A stretch of DNA of 64,000 bases from Turbatrix aceti (GCA_963969345.1 OZ017768.1:2690718-2754717), one strand, 5' to 3'; shown: positions 22,867 to 36,369, counted from the stretch's first letter. The notes: generated by a model from the letters alone, not told the origin. Translations and numbers: made by a program.

Positions 22867-22946
22867 AGGCGCCTCTGATCGCCTCCGTCTCTGGAGGCGC
22901 CTTCCTTTAACAACCTTCGCCTTCGCCTCCTGCGAAGGCGAAGGCA
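22867..22946. repeat. GGCGAAGGC-type palindromic island, copy 3
   Basis: Repeats GGCGCC, GATCGCCTCC and CCTTCGCCTTCGCCTCC, then the inverse GCGAAGGCGAAGGC. With copy 2 it may form one roughly 360-bp element whose centre is A/T-rich. Confidence 0.65.
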
Positions 22947-23334
22947 ATAATTTTGGTTTGCGTTACACTGGCAATTTTTTTTATAATTCGACAAGATTCT
23001 AAAAATTGAAATTGAATTTGTTTATTTTTTACGTGCGTTAGAAATGTTTGCGATGTATCGTAATTTTCATAACGTTTTATGAATTTTACGTTTTTTTTAC
23101 CGTTATTACCTTTTTTGTACAATTTTAGGAATTCTATCGAAATTCTGTCGGAATATTGTTTATTTTAACTGTATGTTTACTTTTTATGCCAAACATTGTA
23201 ATTTCCCTGACATTTTTGAGTTTTACGTTTTTCAGCGTGATTTAGTTTTTTTTTCGTCGACGCTACGCGTTTCTCTTCTTTCAGGTGCTCTAGAGCATAT
23301 AATGTAGCTGTCTCACTCAACGTCAGGTAAAACA

Positions 23335-26300
23335 ATGTCATTCCCGATCACCCAACGTGTACCCTCGCGCCATGCCTTCATTTTCTACATTTTGGCTTCC
23401 TTCCTTCTTTTTTTCGCTGTTTCCGGTGAAACAACGACCACCCTTACCCCCGCAGACGACGTCACCCCAACTACCCACGCGCCCAAGCAGATCGCCTTCC
23501 ACATCGACACTCCGGCCGTCGTCCAGCTGCCCAGCGAGGGCATAGAACTCGCTGTGGTCTTCGACGAGCTGCCGACAGCGAATTCTGCTTTGCCGGCGAG
23601 TTCTGTCTGGTCGTTCTACTGGAATGTCCTCGAAGGACAGGTCTACGCAGAATCCTACGATCGCCAGAAACTCAAACTCACAAAACTCGGCCCTGGAACG
23701 CTGAGAGTTCAAGTGAGCGTGTCCAATTCGACGAATTCGGAATCGGAAGTCGCAGTCGTCAAAATTGAACCTCCAAGAAAGGCAAATGCACCGCCGAAAG
23801 CTGTCATCAAGCCGGAGAGCCCGGTGACCATCTTTGACCACAGCCAGCTCATTCTCAACGGCGAAGGCTCGCACGACGAGGACGGGAGAATTTTGAGCTT
23901 TGAGTGGCATCTCAAGAAGGGACCTGCTCTCCAGGTGTCACCCGCGATGAATGTGCCGATTCTGACGCTGCCGAGTCTCGAAGTTGGAAATTATACTTTT
24001 GGGTGAGTTTTTTTTTGGGATTTTATGGAGGTGTTGAAAAAATACCGTATACTGAAAAAATTGCAATTTTTTCAAAATAGCGAATTTTTTTCAAAAATTT
24101 ACGGATTTCTGACTGCTTTTCGTCACATTTTTTTTTGATTTTTGGATAAAAAACTTTTTTTCTGATTTTATAAAAAAATTCACTCTAGTCTTATAAAAAA
24201 AAAGTTTACGAATAAATACTTTTTTTACAAAAACCTTTTCTCAACATTTTTTTCAAAAACCAAATTTTTTGTTACATTTACGGATTTCTAGATGTTTTTT
24301 GATTTTTTTTATATAAAAATTACGTGTTTTTTTAGCCTAAAAGTAGCCGACGACAACGGAGAAACGGCGGAAGCCGAGGTCGACGTGTTCGTCAAAGAAG
24401 CCCGCGACGACCCTCCGAAAGCCAAGATAACTCGTTGCGGCGACGAAGCGACCGGCACGATTACGGTCCGTCTTCCGGTCGATGAGCTCTTCCTCTGCGG
24501 CAATTCGTCCTCGGACGACGTTGGCATCGAGAACTATCAATGGGGACGCATGGACAATACCAACCTGCCCATTGATTTTGTCGGTTCATCAACGCCGGTT
24601 CTGAAACTCGCAAATCTGAAGCCGAATGATCAACTTGGGCCTTATGTTTTTCAACTCTCGGTTTACGATCGGAAAAAGCAGAACGACACGACTAATATTT
24701 CGATTTTTGTCAACAAAGCTCTGAATCAGGCTCCAAGTTGGTTTTTTAACGTGTTTTTGGTTTTAGAAATTGTTTTCAGAAGTCGACGCGGGCAAAAACA
24801 TGACAATCTACCTGCCAGAGTCAACTGCTGTCCTCGAAGGCCAGGTGGAGGATGACGGCACGATTGTGAGATATGAATGGACCCAGCTCGAAGGCCCGAC
24901 GCAGGCGGTCGTCGTAAACAACGACAAAGCAAAGGCCACGGCCACGCAACTCGTCGAGGGCTCCTACGCCTTCCGATTTACCGTTGTCGACGATGGTGGT
25001 CTCAACGCGACAGCTATCATCGGGCTGAAGGTGGAACGGAGTAAGAACGAGCATCCAGTGGCCCGGGCTCCGGATGTAGCGGTTGTGCTGCCGAAGACGA
25101 TTGCCATACTGAATGCTTCGACGTCCACGGATGACGCAGGGGTCGTGGCTTTCAAGTGGACACCGCTGGAGGATGTTCCGGCTTGTATTGTGAGTTTTTC
25201 TGCGGGGGTTTTCGATCGCTCGAAAAAAAAAGAATTTTTTACGGCCGAATGGAAAGTAGCGTGAGCGAATGAACTTTGTAGAAAGCGGGGCGAGTATAAA
25301 ATTAAAAAATAAAATAAAATATTTTTTATAAAATTTAAAAAAAAAATTTATAAAATTAAAAAAAAATAAAAAAAGGATGAACGCGGCTCAGTTTCAAAAA
25401 CACACATTTTTCGATCATTTATCAATTTTTTGAAATCATTTTTGTTCATTTTGGAATAGATTTTGGCCCAAAAATTTGATAAACGGATTTTTGAATGTTT
25501 TGCCGTCAAATTTTCTATTTTTTTTACCAAAAAATTGCATTGCCATAAAATTTTATCACCGAAAAATTTGAAAAAAAAATAAATTAGGTTTTTTTTCAGG
25601 AAAAAAGCGCAAAAATTAAACAAAAATATTCATCAGTTTTTTTACATTTTCAATTTTTAAAATTATTGTCCTAAAAAAAAGATGTTTTGAACGAAAAATC
25701 GATAAAAAAAATACCAAAATTGTAAACTCTTGTTTTTAGAGATTTTGCCAGGATTTCGATTAAACAGAATTTTTTTAGCGAGCGTTGGACGACTCAGACT
25801 CTTCACCGGTCATGTTTGTCACCGGTCTGGTAGAAGGCGAGTTTTCCTTCAACCTGACCGTCTGGGATCAGCAGAAAGAAGCCAACTGGACGATTGTGCA
25901 GCTCAAAGTCTCGAGCGGAGTCGAAAACATCAACGCCGTTGAGTTGTTTATGAATCTCCACATCACGGAAGCGACGTACAAACTGAGGAGTAAACTCGGC
26001 GCCCGACTGTCTGCGGCACTCACGGCGCAGATCCACGACGCCACCGATGTCGTCGTGCATTTCACGGATTTTGCACTGGATCCACGGACTGGCCATTTCA
26101 GGGTCGTGTTTTACGCTGATTTTTATATTTCTGAAGGTGGGTGGCTTTTTTTTGCGCTTGGGTGAGCGGTTTTGAGGAAAGGGGAGTTTCAGGGATCCGA
26201 AAGGCGAGAAACGACGCTCCGACATCGACCAAGACGACGATTGAGGCGCGGAAAGCTGTGGATATTCTCCAGAAGGAAGCTATCATGATCGAGGAGTTCA

Positions 26301-27094
26301 GAATCGTTCAAATCGACACGCTGTGTAAGTTTTTGGTCGTTTTGGAAAACTGGGAACAAAAATGGGCGGAAAGCGGTAAATTTACGCTTTTTATATCGTA
26401 GACCAACTCCTTGGGCAAAAAAATAAAAAAAAAATGCGCTGGAATACATGAAAAACGTTTTTTCATACATTTTTGCAAAAAATGAATTTTTCACAAATTT
26501 TTATTGATCCTTTTTGTGCCACAATTTTTTATTAAAAAAAACTGTATTTTAGATGTCACTTATTTTATTTTTTTGGTCCAATTTTTTTGATAACATTTTT
26601 ATTTTTTTTCAAAAAAAAATTTAACGAACCTTTCAAAAATTTCAGACTGCCGCCGAAAATGCTCCGGTCACGGTCGATGCAACAATTTCACGAAAGAGTG
26701 CGAATGCGAGTCTTACTGGATGGCGAGCTTCTTCACGATCCTCTCAACCGGCAAGCACCAGGATTGCGCGTGGTCCAAGCTCTACGTCATCATCGCCACT
26801 TTCACGCTGGCCTCGTTTGGAATTCTCCTGGTCCTCGGCTGTTCGACGAGGAAGCGAAGCAGGCGGTCCGGCTGGTGCTGTTGTCTGGAAGACGTCTTTG
26901 GATCGTGGTTTGCGACGACTTCCGACAGGTTATCCAGGAGACGCCGGTATCGACGGAGGCAGAAGTACGAAAAGCTGGATACGGAGACCAAGATCAGCAT
27001 GTCGGCTTTGTCTTGCACGAATTCTGACAGCGATGACAGTCTCTTCAACGCCAAACGACCGAAGCCGCCTCCTGTCACGCTTCACGATGACTGA
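23335..27094 (+). CDS. KIAA0319L: KIAA0319/KIAA0319L-like single-pass protein with PKD domains
   Basis: Exons 23335-24002, 24336-24736, 24780-25189, 25779-26136, 26193-26324 and 26646-27094 give 805 residues. A signal peptide covers about residues 12-31. About five PKD-like beta-sandwich repeats follow (motifs LNGEGSHDEDGRILSFEWHL, EGQVEDDGTIVRYEW, NASTSTDDAGVVAFKW; each ends GxYxFxLxVxD), with several N-glycosylation sequons. Then come a linker, a Cys-rich EGF-like module (CRRKCSGHGRCNNFTKECEC), a membrane helix near LYVIIATFTLASFGILLVLG and a basic, Ser-rich cytoplasmic tail. The C-terminal half matches KIAA0319L in order: PKDs, the KCSGHG module, CEWS/CAWS just before the helix. The MANSC domain at the N-terminus of vertebrate members is absent. 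By family it should be a cell-surface/Golgi-cycling glycoprotein with adhesive or trafficking roles. Confidence 0.88.
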
Positions 27095-28720
27095 CGATGA
27101 ATCGGTGATGCCGAGGGGGAGACTGCTTTTGCACGGGTACTTACAGGTAGGCAGGTGAGGGAGGAGAAAAGTGAAAAATTTAGGTGAAATAAAACATTTT
27201 TTTCAGATACTAAATCTAATCATTTTCATCTATTCGAGTCCATTTACGCACTTACTTGCCAGAAAAACGCGATTGATTGATTCACGGCAGCAGCAACAGA
27301 TGATATTCAACTTTTTTTGTTTACGTGCCTTTACCTTTGCCGTTCATCGGTTTGATTTTTTCTGGCTTTTTCTTGTGTTCTTAATTTTTGTTTTTTTAAT
27401 TTTTGGTTCTTCTTCACTTCACTGCTTACGATATTGAGGAGAATACAAAGAGATACAGAGGTCGGTGGCGGAGGAGAACGAACATAAGTGGTTTGTCGAG
27501 CCATGCGTCATATTTTTTTTCACGGAGGAGTTCTTTTGTTGACCTGGATTTTTTTGTTTAGGATTTTTGTTTGTGATTTTTTATGGGTTTTTTCTTGTTT
27601 AATTGATTTTTGGTTCGCTAACTAGATTGGGCTGAAAAGACATTGAACAAAAACGGGGTTCCGATTTTTTACAAAAAAAAAATTTTGCGGAAAATAATTT
27701 TTTTTATCAAAAATCATGAATTTTGATACCACGTTAATTTGTAAATAAAATCCTATATAAAAATTTTTAAGGAAAAAATAGGTCATTGTGACAAAAAAAC
27801 CTCAAAAACGGGCAAACTTGTATCAAAAAACGTGCGAAAATTGACTTTTTAATTTAAAAATAAATACGGTTCTGATAGTTTTCACAATTTTTTTTTATTG
27901 TTGACAGTTTTGCAAAAAAATGTATTTTTTTGACATTTTTTACCAATGTTACAATTGTTTGCATCCGGCCAAAAAATCTGGTACGCCTAGTCGGACGACA
28001 GCTGTGCTATGGAAGTCATTATTATTTTTGTTTTTGCCACATTTCTCATTTCAAAATACCCTACACCAAATGTTGGAATTTAAAATCGGGATTTGAAGCG
28101 CGTGAGCAAAAAAATTCCTTAAAAAAACCAAAAAAAAATCATTTGTTTTAGTTAAACGGGCGTAGCTTGAGTTGGACAAATTGCGATTTGAGAACTATTT
28201 ATCTCGCCTATCGTTTGCATGCAGCGTGTTTGATTTATTTATTTACGCTGGTGCATGGTTTGGTGCTGCAGCCAGCAGCAAACCAACACCAGAGAGAGTG
28301 TCCCCGTTTTTTTTTTGCTCTCGTTGATCATTGTTTATTCATTCTTTGCCCTCCGGTGTTCGTTTCGTTTTCGCCTTCCTTCGTTCGCGATTGATTTTAT
28401 TCCAGTGGAGGCGATCGATTGAATTGATCAGCGTGGGCTGGGCGGGACGCCTCATGTGCTGGCTGACTGCTGCTTGCGTGGAGGGGTGTATTGATTTTAT
28501 TTACACGGATTTCTCGCCTTCAGCCGTGATTGCAAGGAGTAACACTCGCCCCCTCTCCCCACACCGGTGACTGGATCAGCCGACCGACATCGACGACGAC
28601 CACGACGCAGCAATCATCCCGGAGCAGCAGTGATGATGTATGCCGCCTGACCGGTCCTGTGCCTGTGCCTGGTCCTGAATCAGTGGAAAGACAGCACTCC
28701 TGAGCCTCGACCACCACGAA
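27095..28720. other. Intergenic region between KIAA0319L-like and TRAPPC9 genes
   Basis: 1.6 kb, mostly A/T-rich, with no supportable gene. From about 28160 the base composition becomes more balanced and probably contains the promoter and 5' leader of TRAPPC9. Its ATG has no close upstream acceptor. Confidence 0.4.
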
Positions 28721-31700
28721 ATGGACGCGCAGGTGCCGACTGCGGAGGATCACTGCAGGATCGTCATTCTCGTGAGGACTCTGGGATACCGATCGGCTAC
28801 GACGTTCAATCACCTCATCGAACGGCTTGGACGCGTTGAGGCCATCCAGGGTGAGTTCGGGAAAATCCGGGACATGGATAGGCAAACGAACGTTCGTTTT
28901 TGATGACGAACAAATTCAATTTGTTGTGCACAACGAAAATGCAATTTTCGTTCCGGGACCCCCAGGACATTCTTTTAGGAAAACCAAAAAAATATTCAGT
29001 GTTCGTTCCCGAATACGATTAAAAAAAATGTTCTTGTTTGCTCGCAAACAAAAAATGGCCGTTTTATCGTCTGATTTCACTGACTACGTTCGAACTAACC
29101 ATTTTTTTGGTTTTAAAAAATTTTGTTTACGTTTAAAAAAGTTTTTGGCGTTGTTCCAAAAACGTGGCAACGCATATTTTTTCTTGCAAATATTTCTTGT
29201 GTTAATTAAAGTTCTGCGATGATTTTACATTTTTGAAGGTCAAATTGACAAATTGACTTAAGAAAAATATTTTGAAGGTCAAAATGCTGATTGTGAGAAA
29301 AAATTGTTTTCCTTCGAAAAAAAAATTGGGATGCAAAAATAAATTTATAAATTGTGTACTCAATTTTTTTTTAGTCTCCGAAAACCCAAAACGAATAATC
29401 CTCGCAAAATTCGTGACATCGATCAATCCCGAGCTCTGCAAGTTTGGCGAACTCCAAGCGCATCGCAAGATCTTTGGCTTCATTGGCGTCGCGCAATGCC
29501 CGGCTCCCGGCTCGATACCCTCGACTTCGACGTCCATTGACGACGACGTCGTCCACGAAGACGTCAGAAAACGCTCCGAGGTCTGCATGCCGGCGACGAG
29601 TCTCGATGCCATCCGGGAGCAGTACAACAACTGCAAACAAGAACTCTCAGGTGCTCTCGTCGACAGCAGGTGTCTTCTGCTTGGATTCAGAGACGTGAGT
29701 CGGTTTTGGAATTTTTATAGCGTCAGGTGATGATTTTTAGACAAATTGTGAAATCGAGCCTCGTGAATTGCTGATTTTCCCGAGATTAGAAGAGTCCGAC
29801 GAATTCGAAAACGCGGTTCGTGAACTCATCCGTTCGATTTACTTTGTCATCGAATCGAGGCGCATCGACCTCTCTTTCGAGAAAATGGAGACTCCGCCCT
29901 GTCCTACCGTACCCGAAGAAGAAAAAACCCGTGTCGGGACCGAAAACCGACAATCCAAAACGTACAAGCGAAAATGCATTGGAAGGCTCCGAAAACAGGT
30001 CGCGGACTACACGCTCCTCACCGGGCTGCCCTCTCTCGCGCTGGATTCATACCTGGCGTCCATCGAAGCCCTCAAGCAATCCATGGACCTACTCTGGCTC
30101 GCGGCGGCCTACGAAGGCTACGCGTGTGCTGCGATGGCCATTCGGTACAACGAGACGGCCGACAGGCTGAGGAGACAGGCGGTGATGCATCGCGTCGCTA
30201 CGATGACCCCCGATCAGATCAGAGAGACAAAAGAGAAGGCGCAGCACAATTTGGGGTGAGTTGAGGGGAGATTTTGGGCTTGTGATGGGCTTCTTGGCTT
30301 TCTATTTGATCGGGGATGGGCGGAAAGTTGTTTTTCGTGAATGAAGACGAACATTTAGGAACTTTTGTCAGGAAAATAACGAACGTAATACGAAAATTCC
30401 TTTTTGGCTACCTTTTGGGGTCTTGAAGCGAAAATTGTGTTTTCGTTGTGAGAAAACACGAACCCGGGAAAAATGAATTCAAATAGTAAATTTATTCGCG
30501 AACGAACATTTTTTTCTTCTTTTTGTTCGAAAAAAGAACGAACACGAACGTTGATTGTTTTTGCGAATGAACACGAATATTTTTATAATTTTGTTCGAAA
30601 AAAACAAACGAACACTAAAAATTATTTTTAGGCTGAATTTGGAGGTGTTGAAGCGAAAATCGCATTTTCGTGTTGAGAAAACACATTTGGGGGAAATATG
30701 AATTTTAAAATTTTCCATAGCATTTTTTAAATTTTTTGACGCCCATCCCTACTCTTTGGCTTTCTAACCTGGTTTCCGGTGAACAGAACGTGGACTGTTG
30801 ACTTTTAAGAGGGTTTGGTAGCTGCAGGGTAACGATCGGTCATCAGAGATACCGCTCCGACGACGACCAACGCGCACTCGCAACTGCTGCCGCCGCAGCC
30901 GCGCAACTCATCGAGCAGGACATTCAGCAGAGAAAGCAGATCAAAAAGCCGTGGGCGATCATTGACAGGTCTTTTTACGGTCAATTTTTGTAAGAGGAAG
31001 GTTGACAGGTGTGTTTCAGGTCCCCGAGTGGGAAAAACTCTTTTGACTACTTGGAAATCATCGAAAAGTTCCGTCTGGCGTTGGAGAATTACGAAAGATT
31101 CTCGTTTGCCGCGTTTATCGAATACGAGTGCATGGTGAGGGCGGCATCGGTGTACAGACATCAGCGGATGTTTATCGAGACGGAGAATTTTATGCGTGAA
31201 CACGTCGGAAAATACCTGGATGATGGATTCACGCTTTTTGACAACGTGACGAAGGCTCAGATCTGCATGGTCTACGCTCAGGTGTACCGGGACATGGGCT
31301 TCCACCGAAAGCAGTCATTCTTCTCGAGACTCGCCGTACTTTTCAGACTCCACGTCAACGACAACGATGCCCGGACCGAGCATGACTACAAGCTGGTGAG
31401 TGCCTCTTCTTCTTCTTTGCTTCTGCGTGGCGGTGGTGGCCCTGGGATGATTGGTGGGATGACGACGACGAATCTGACGACAAACAACGGAGCGGGAATA
31501 AAATCGCCTCAAATCAGCGCGAAAAATAAACTCGCAAGACTCCTCACTCCGAGAGCCAATCTCGAGGATTTGGACACGACGACGTACTTCACAGCCCCGA
31601 GAAGCCATCAATTTTGGTTTCCATCTTTTTTGGGGTACGAAAACGATCCGGATGAAAAAGTAAGAAGTGAGAAGACGACCGGCAACGGCAGCGGCGTCGT

Positions 31701-34700
31701 TCTGCAGAATGGACGAGGATACGAGGCGATCTCGACCACGGAACACTTCTTCATACCACAAGGAACGACGTGGTCTTTCAAGGAAGGAGCCAAGGTTCAG
31801 TTTTTGAGATTACGTTTTTTTAAGATTTCTTTTTTTTTGAGGGAGGTGTGTGTAATATTTTTTGTATGTACGTAAGAAAAAAACTAACTTTCTTACTTTT
31901 TGTGCAGGACGTAAAATGCGGGCGGTTCGAAAATTAAAAAAATGTATTTTTGGAAACAAAAAAAATTTTGATCCAAAAAACCCAACAAATAGTTTTCAAA
32001 TTTTTTTGCAAAAAAATACAAAAAAAATCTTTTGCCAAAAAAATATAAAAACAAAGTTTTAGAGAACCAAAAAAATTTACGATTCTAAAATAAACTAAAA
32101 AACTTTTTTGCAAAAAATTGCATACGTAAAAAAATTCGTTTTTTTAAATCTAAAAATTTTACTTGCAGAAATAAAACAGAAAAAAAATTTTTTTTAGACA
32201 AATTTTTTGACTTTCAAATCAAAAAAATCAAAAAACTGAAAAACAAGTTTTTGTACCTAAAAAAATTGTTTAACGATTTGAATTTCAATCCAGCCCTATT
32301 TTATGCCCTGCCTCTATGTAAAAAAGTTGTTTGAACTTAATTTCGTCAAAAATTAAAGGGAACTGATTGTTTTAGCACTCATTTTAGCAACTTTTTGTAC
32401 AATAATTGTCTTGATAACACGTGTAGCATCTCTGTCTCACCGCCTGCAGTACTGCCGCATCTGCAGGTGGCACTCGGCCGTAACTCTGGCGTCATAACCG
32501 TGCTTGTGTTGTGCTTGTCTCGTCTTGCTTGTTCGCTTTTTGCTCGTGATTGTTCGATTTTGTTGCACCGCTTTTTTTTTAATATTTTCACTCTCACACA
32601 CACTCACAAACTGCCACACCAGTGACCGTGCCACCGTCCAAGCGTGTTTCTGCTCGTATTTTCATTTTTCAGTGAACGAACAAAAATTCTTTTTCTGTCG
32701 CTTGATCATCTTTTTGGTGTTTTTTTCAGGTGTATCCCATCCTCTACCGTACCCTACCTGGCTACGGCATCGTAGACAACGTCCGTGAAGGCTCAAAGAC
32801 CGGCCCGGTGGCCGTACAGGTGAAAGCTGTCCACGAAGTTTACATGTCGGCGCTCCGGGCTAATTTTTGTGACGCAGCAGTCCGGCACCTGTGCTACATC
32901 CTACAGGTGTACCTGGATGAGCTGGAGGCTGGGGTCGCGCTGAAGATGCTCGAAGAACTCACGCAGCTGGTCCGCAGGCTGCCGAGGATTCATTCGCTCG
33001 CGCAGTGCATCTCGCTCGATCAATCCGGCATTCTCCTTCCTCCTCTGCAGATGACCAAGTTCCCGACGCTCAGCGACTTCAAAATTGTCAAACTGCCAAA
33101 GCAACTCGCGCCTCGGGTTATTTCGATTGGTGGTGCTGATCAGAAGATTTTTATTTACTCGCCGTTTCAAAATGACTCAAATGATGTCAATGGTAAGAAT
33201 TTTAGCATTTTTTTTAATTTTCAAATTTTGTCCGAAAAATTTTTTAACTCGTGAAAAATTTTTTTAACTTCACAAACAATTGTATCTTTTTTTGGCGAAA
33301 CATTTTTTTGAGAAAAAAATCTTTATTCAATCAAAAAATTATTTTTCGAACTAAAATTTTTTGCATAAAAAGAAAAATTTATAGAAAGTATAAATTTTTC
33401 CAAAATTTTGTATAATTTCCTAATTTCCCCCAAAACTTCCAGAAATCCACTGGGTCTCAAACTGCGCTTGCGAAGTGAGCGTCAAAGTGCTCAATCCCCT
33501 TCCCATCGACCTGGTCGTCAAGAACCTGGCCCTCCTCGCGGAAGGCTGCTACTTCGAAGCCGTCCCTGTCCGCCTCACCCTCGGCCCCTACACTCCAGGC
33601 CTCGAGCCGACCGAAATCAAGCTCCTCGGCGTGCCCCGTGAACCCGGTCGGCTCACGATCACCGGCTACAGCTGCGAAGTGCTCGGCGTGAGAAATGTCT
33701 GCTCGATCAAAGAAATCCTCCCAAGAAACAGCAGTTCAAGGTCATCATCGTCTTCGACGCGGAACAATTCTTCGAGTTCGTCATCTGTCGTCCGATTGCC
33801 ATCCGAAAACGGTGGCGACAGCGGTGTAACGTTGAGGATTCCGTCACCGGTGCAGCCGGCGGTTTCCACGGCTTTTACGGTGGATGTCCTCTGCGACATG
33901 CCTCTCATGGAGCTGGAAACGTCGCTACAGAGGGTGCCGACGACGCAGGAGAATGCAGAGCCGGTTTCGGAGGCTACGGTTTTTTCGGGACAGACGTGAG
34001 TTGGATTTTTGGGGTTTTTTGAACGGGATAGGGCAAATGTTCGCAAAGGAGGCAAAATTTAGACGAATATGTAAACGGAACAAAATAGGCCACTAAATTG
34101 GGGTAAAAAGAGAAAAATAAAGTCAAAAACACCGTTTTTCGAAAAAATGGCAAAAAAACAGACAAAAATTGTAGGACTTGGTCCTAAAACGATTTTAGCG
34201 CAGAACTGTTTTTCGTTTCGGGAACCAAAACTGTTTTTTCGTTTGGAGAGAAAACTTGATTTTATTTTCGGAAGGGTTTTTCGTTCTAGGAGCCGATATT
34301 TTTTTTCGTTCCATGAAACAAAAATGTTTTTCTTTCCTTTGCCAAAACGATCCTTTTTCGACCCCTTTGACGCTAAAACCCCCAATTTTTTCCAGTTTCG
34401 TGCACTCCGTGTCCATAGTCAACACGCACACGTCCATCGGCATCCGATCGATCAAACTCTCCATCAGACAGCCCACAACCTTTGGCATGCAGCTCATCGA
34501 GCTCCTCGACCTGCCCATGACCAAACTCCACGACGACATCGTTCCGAGCGCCCGAATCAACGGTCTCGACCCCGGAGAGAGACGCGAGATCCGCTTCCAG
34601 CTCTTCGGCGTCGATCCTGCCAGTCTGGCAGACGACAAGTTGGTCGGCGGCGAGCAAAAGGTGCTCATCATGCCGGCTGCTGCCTCTACGCCCGCTGATG

Positions 34701-36369
34701 ACGGCTGTGATGCGTCTTCGAGGGATTCGCTGCTCTCAGTCGATGGCTCAGGCAGTCATAGGAATTCAGTGCTGAGCTTCACCGATGAATCCGTCTCTGC
34801 CGGGCTGGGAGGAAGTCTAAACCATGACCATAATTTAATACCGTATACCGGTCGTCTCCTGACAGCCGAGCTTGTTTTTCGGTACGTTGCGGATATTGAG
34901 GGTCCAGATCAAGCGACCTATGAACGCACGGCTACGTTACCGTTGGCAATTTGCATCGTTCCGGCGGTGACGGTGTCCAGTTGGCATATTTTACCAGGTT
35001 GGTGGTTTTTTGGGGGATTTTTGTGTGTTTGTTAACAAAAAATAATCATGAAAAAATTTTGGAACGTTGGCCAGGTCCTGAAACGATTTTGTGACGATTT
35101 TTTTTCGTTTCGGGAGGCTAAACTGTTTTTTCGTTCCGGGAAAAAAACTTTTTTAGTTTTAGGATATCTTTTTTCGTTTTAGGATACGTAACTTTGTAAA
35201 AACGTCTTCAACAATAAAACAAGCTTTCAAGGTCAATTTTTTCAGGTGACTCACCTTCAAACCGCTTCGTTGTCATCGACGTCACCAATTCCACCGACCT
35301 TGACGCTGAACTCACGTTTTCGACAGAGAAACGCCTCATTGACGTGCAGCCGAAGAAGGCATGCCGCGTGCCCGTACTTTGCCCCTGCTGCCCGGATGTT
35401 TCAAGTCGTGCGTTCCACGAAGCGACACAGCACGACTCGCACTACCTCCAGAAGCAGAAAGTTGACATCCTTCGGAGATCACTCGACACGCACATCGCCA
35501 ATCACCTCCAGATCAGATGGGCGATACCACAGCTCAACTACTCAGGCATCGTGCCAATTGGATCGGTTCTTGCCGAAGTTGAATTTCTCAAACAACTTGT
35601 CGTGCCGACGGTTTCTGTTTGTGAGTTGATTTTTTCCTGGAGGATTGAAAGAATTTATGGAGTGGTTGCAGACATGAGCGTGAACAACGAACCCTTCCTC
35701 GACAACGACGGCGTCGGCATTGGCATTGGAAAGGTCGTCGAGCTCCAGCTTACGATAACAAGCGTGTTGAAGGCAAAGAAACCGATCACAGGCGAGATCT
35801 TTCTTCGATGCTTCCAGGATCTCGGGGGCAATCAGCCGTATCTGTTGGATCGGCCGGAAGCTATGGTGCTCTGCGGGCCTATTCGCATGCCGGTAACCAT
35901 TGATGTGAGTTTTTTTACGCCCGGACGAAATTTAGGCCAAATTCAGGGCTCATTATCTAAATAAATACTTTTTTGGTGTCTTAGAACGAAAAAAATCGGT
36001 ACTGAATTTTTCCTGCAAAAACCTAACATAAGTTTTGTAGTTTTCCGATTTTTTATCATTTCTGTTATCTTACAACGAAAAAAATGCTATACTGAATTTT
36101 CGTTGTAAAAGTCGAATTTTTGTTTTTTTTTTGGTTTTTTTAATGTTTAGTTTTTTTCTTTCACCCCCAGGCTTCATGTTTCTATTTTTTTCCAGACAAG
36201 CGACGCAGCAGCCGAAAACAAGCCCTGTACACGAACCGAATTCGCATTTCTATTTCTCTACGAAGGCACGTACAAGATACGACCCCAGATCACGAAAGCC
36301 GACCCAGCCCTGGCAGAAGACGAAATCTTCGTGCCTACCGTGACTTTTACGGTCAGAACCGAAGTCTGA
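28721..36369 (+). CDS. TRAPPC9: TRAPPC9 (NIBP/Trs120), TRAPPII complex subunit
   Basis: Eleven exons: 28721-28850, 29375-29694, 29741-30255, 30828-30968, 31020-31794, 32730-33192, 33443-33995, 34396-34997, 35246-35620, 35672-35904, 36196-36369; 1426 residues, longer than the roughly 1150-residue human form. Family marks run in order: FGELQAHRKIFGFIGV (human WGDFQTHRKVVGLI), YKRKCIGRLRKQVADY, SLALDSYLASIEAL..DLLWLAAAYEGY, GFHRKQSFFSRLA, LPPLQMTKFPTLSDFKIVKLP, and a C-terminal half of Ig-like beta domains (FVVIDVTNSTDLDAELTFS). The TRAPPII complex is a Golgi Rab11/Rab1 guanine-nucleotide exchange and tethering complex; this subunit is a scaffold. Extra length comes from low-complexity insertions: Ser/Gly/Thr-rich at about 31395-31510, Ser-rich at about 33725-33790. 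Intron 4 is only 51 nt, and intron 5 is 935 nt. Introns hold dispersed repeat copies (28931, 30425, 30650, 34200-34340, 35090-35185). Confidence 0.93.
28925..28965. repeat. Dispersed CGAAAAT..ATTTTCG hairpin repeat, intronic
   Basis: CAACGAAAATGCAATTTTCG followed by TTCCGGGACCC, one of about a dozen related copies in the window. It lies in intron 1 of TRAPPC9. Confidence 0.6.
30425..30680. repeat. Two inverse copies of the CGAAAAT hairpin repeat, intronic
   Basis: GAAGCGAAAATTGTGTTTTC at 30425 and GAAGCGAAAATCGCATTTTC at 30650 are inverse-orientation copies. Both are followed by a TTGTGAGAAAACAC-like tail, which is the inverse of the TGTTCTC..CAACG leader of the other copies. Confidence 0.6.
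34200..34345. repeat. Local tandem TTTTTCGTT(C/T)CGGGA-type repeat, intronic
   Basis: About five diverged units of TTTTTTCGTTnnGG(A/G)ncnAAA type in intron 7 of TRAPPC9. Related units lie in intron 8 (35095-35185) and, in inverse orientation, at 50880-51025. Confidence 0.5.

Larger units (their letters stand above)
22071..23334. other. Intergenic region rich in palindromic GC islands
   Basis: A/T-rich background carrying two GC islands (22586-22702 and 22867-22946). At 23274-23285 a TTCTTTCAG acceptor precedes the next gene's ATG by 50 nt, so a spliced 5' leader is likely. Confidence 0.45.
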
